Positions 61,694 to 64,000 of a stretch of DNA of 64,000 bases are shown one piece after another. How positions within the stretch are numbered: position 1 is the first letter of the stretch; every line of letters starts with the position of its first letter. The notes under the pieces were generated by a model. It was not told the DNA's origin. It made no database searches and saw only the letters and a list, made by a program, of their open reading frames with translations. The position numbers and the translations under genes are program-made. The DNA is from Calothrix sp. NIES-2098 (GTDB lineage: Bacteria; Cyanobacteriota; Cyanobacteriia; Cyanobacteriales; Nostocaceae): the NCBI GenBank assembly GCA_002368175.1, contig AP018172.1, positions 366,001 through 430,000 of the forward strand, in the 5' to 3' direction.

Positions 61694-62305
61694 GTGAAGC
61701 ACTATCAACTACAACCAAACGCTTTCCCCAGCAATTACCTAAATGATTTATGGGGAGAAATCCATGCTTGTCCTTACTTTGCAATTAATAACCTCAACCG
61801 TGATTTTGTCGGCACGAAGGGCTTTTCTGTAGTATTTCAAAAATCGCACATAGCGCAAGTAGAACAAAAGTTTCCTTACTTCAAGCCTTATCTAGATTTA
61901 GCCATCCAGGCTAACTGTAATGCTTTTTATCTCAATCCTTTATTACTTAAAGAAGGTTCCCGCGTTGATTCGCATATCGATCGGTCTTTGCGTTCCTACT
62001 GCAAAACCATTGAACCTCCTCTACTGGTCAGCGTTCTCTATGTGCGTTTACCACAAGATATGCAGGGGGGAGAACTCATACTCAAATCGCACAAACGCCA
62101 ACTTGCGCAAATTAAGCCACAGATGAATACTTTACTCTACTTTCAAGGTGATTTAATCCACTCTGTTAACGCAGTGCAAACTCCGGGAAATCGGTTGAGT
62201 CTGGTTTGTGAACAGTATAGTTTGAGTGAGGCTGAACTCCAGGAGATACCACCGTTTACAGTAGAATCAAGAGTTACTCAGTCTACCAGAAAGCAAAAAA
62301 AATAG
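61694..62305 (+). CDS. 2-oxoglutarate/Fe(II)-dependent oxygenase-like protein
   Basis: 203 residues with a GTG start at 61694. The double-stranded beta-helix iron motif is visible: HxD in SHIDRS (HID), distal His in LIHSVNAV and the 2-oxoglutarate-binding Arg in NRLSLVCEQY. Text such as YVRLPQDMQGGELIL (GGEL) and TLLYFQGDLIHSV is that of prolyl-4-hydroxylase-type oxygenases. Substrate unknown. It is 73 bp after the fructosamine kinase gene on the same strand. Confidence 0.85.
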   Translation: MKHYQLQPNAFPSNYLNDLWGEIHACPYFAINNLNRDFVGTKGFSVVFQKSHIAQVEQKFPYFKPYLDLAIQANCNAFYLNPLLLKEGSRVDSHIDRSLRSYCKTIEPPLLVSVLYVRLPQDMQGGELILKSHKRQLAQIKPQMNTLLYFQGDLIHSVNAVQTPGNRLSLVCEQYSLSEAELQEIPPFTVESRVTQSTRKQKK

Positions 62306-62997
62306 CTTCGTAGCTTGATTCTTAACCTGCTTTCCCAGCCACTAATTTCGCCCCATTATCTTATCGATAGACCTCTGCAAGCAATATTTTTAACCGTTTT
62401 TAGATTTTTTGCTACCACATTAGGCGATCGCTTACACGATGCTAATGCAGATTTCACTAATGACAGTTGGATACTAATCTTCCTACTAGAGAATGTATTT
62501 TTAGATTCTTAATTTCACGTTTAATAATACAGCAGCTTAAAATTTGCTGAAATTGCTATTAATTCAATATTTTCTCATTTGTCAACAATTACACCGAATG
62601 CTAGCCTAATTTTACAGTAGTTCTATTAGCATAGTTGAAATTCTCCGGACTTACTAACACTACACAAGCGTTTAAAGTCTTCTGGTTTCAGGCTCTTTAC
62701 TTGTTTGTATGTCATATATGCTGCCCAACTCTACGTACTTGTCCCACGCATCTAGGACTTTTGCAAGAGGTCTATTGAAGTCGTGCCTCAGATTCTATAC
62801 TGCGACTGAGTTTCAGCTTTGAATAAAGTAGTTCATTTGTTCGTATTGAAAGGGCTGGGTCAGGTAGCTTGAAGTTTATTTTCAATATTTTTGAATTGCG
62901 ATCGCTAAGATTCCCAAATAAAAATCGCTGTAATCTATATTATGTATGCTTCTTGCTTTTTTTTGAGAATTTATAAAAAAAAGTTGTAGAGAGGGGG
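62306..62997. other. Upstream region of the rRNA operon, about 690 bp
   Basis: AT-rich with HIP1 sites near 62424 and 62899. A 65-residue frame at 62315-62512 has a TTG start and no family, so it is not accepted. Nothing else is recognised. Confidence 0.5.
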
Positions 62998-63026
62998 TTG
63001 ACGAAACCTTGTGAGGTTGTTAGATT
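62998..63026 (+). promoter_or_regulatory. Probable rRNA operon promoter
   Basis: TTGACG (-35, 62998-63003), 17 bases, TAGATT (-10, 63021-63026). The spacing is ideal and it lies about 190 bp before the mature 16S start, typical for an rRNA leader. Transcription would begin near 63033. Confidence 0.6.
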
Positions 63027-63032
63027 AGATAA

Positions 63033-63215
63033 GTGCTGAGGGCGAGGCAAAAACGCCGCAGCAACCGAACCGAGAAAAACAAATACTTTGAAAGCTTAAA
63101 AGTAAACCAATCCTCGTCAAAAGATTTTTGGGCAAGGCTCAAAGATCTTCAACAAAAAAATGTACAGGATTTCCGAAAGCGAGAGAAGCAATTCGGAAAG
63201 AAAAACTCAAATCAC
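63033..63215 (+). other. 16S rRNA leader
   Basis: Transcribed spacer before the mature 16S 5' end. A short reading frame here (63033-63266) crosses into 16S and is an artefact. It may contain the 5' half of the precursor-processing stem, whose partner would lie outside the window. Confidence 0.55.

Positions 63216-64000
<785 letters not shown>

Noticed and set aside
62315..62512. 65-residue frame after the 2OG oxygenase gene
   Set aside because: TTG start, no ribosome site, no recognisable family.
62306..63215. tRNA gene upstream of 16S
   Set aside because: No cloverleaf or GGTTCGAAT-type arm was found there or in the other gaps read by eye.

Overview
The window is chromosomal DNA from a filamentous cyanobacterium, most likely of the Nostocales. 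The evidence is the split RNA polymerase genes (rpoB, rpoC1, rpoC2), NDH-1 CO2-uptake genes, a carotenoid C-3',4'-desaturase, many HIP1 octamers (GCGATCGC), short tandemly repeated (STRR-type) intergenic sequences, and a cyanobacterial-type 16S rRNA that begins at 63216 and runs off the right edge. Species cannot be fixed from the sequence alone.

Layout. 1-9752 (minus strand): four consecutive genes for exported, repeat-rich envelope proteins (DUF11/SdrB protein, Ig-like plus beta-barrel protein, beta-helix/OmpA protein, and a long SdrB-repeat protein cut by the window edge), preceded by about 1.3 kb of non-coding DNA. 11-16.7 kb: small and metabolic genes (AdoMet-decarboxylase-like protein, DUF1838, an SDR enzyme without the usual catalytic Tyr/Lys, a class II aldolase/adducin-like protein) and two gene relics: an IscB-type RRXRR N-terminus and a frameshifted pentapeptide-repeat gene. 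17.1-23.7 kb: a CO2-uptake cluster, ndhF, Tat-exported beta-carbonic anhydrase, ndhD, a CDP-alcohol phosphatidyltransferase and a Cup/Chp CO2-hydration protein. 23.9-33.6 kb: membrane and conserved hypothetical genes (AbrB-type permease, DUF2358, GHL10 glycosidase, DUF1206, epoxide-hydrolase-like enzyme, pentapeptide protein, CAAD/CURT1-like protein, SLH protein, GIY-YIG protein). 33.9-45.3 kb (minus): rpsT, tatD, rpoB, rpoC1, rpoC2, ending at a strong bidirectional terminator. The gaps in this cluster carry repeats, and the rpoB leader has the layout of a pseudoknot. 46-54.9 kb: hisD, a universal stress protein, hslO, a coiled-coil membrane protein, crtD and small genes. 54.9-58.6 kb: a repeat-rich island followed by a 1043-residue NACHT/STAND NTPase with a long pentapeptide-repeat tail. 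59.4-62.3 kb: M16 peptidase, fructosamine-kinase family protein, 2OG-Fe(II) oxygenase. 62.3-64 kb: rRNA promoter, leader and 16S.

The best candidates for something not yet described are the NACHT-pentapeptide protein with its mobile-looking upstream repeats, the four-gene envelope locus, the pseudoknot-like rpoB leader, the IscB relic, and the carbonic anhydrase placed inside the NDH-1 CO2-uptake operon. All functional statements are read from sequence and family memory; no searches were run.
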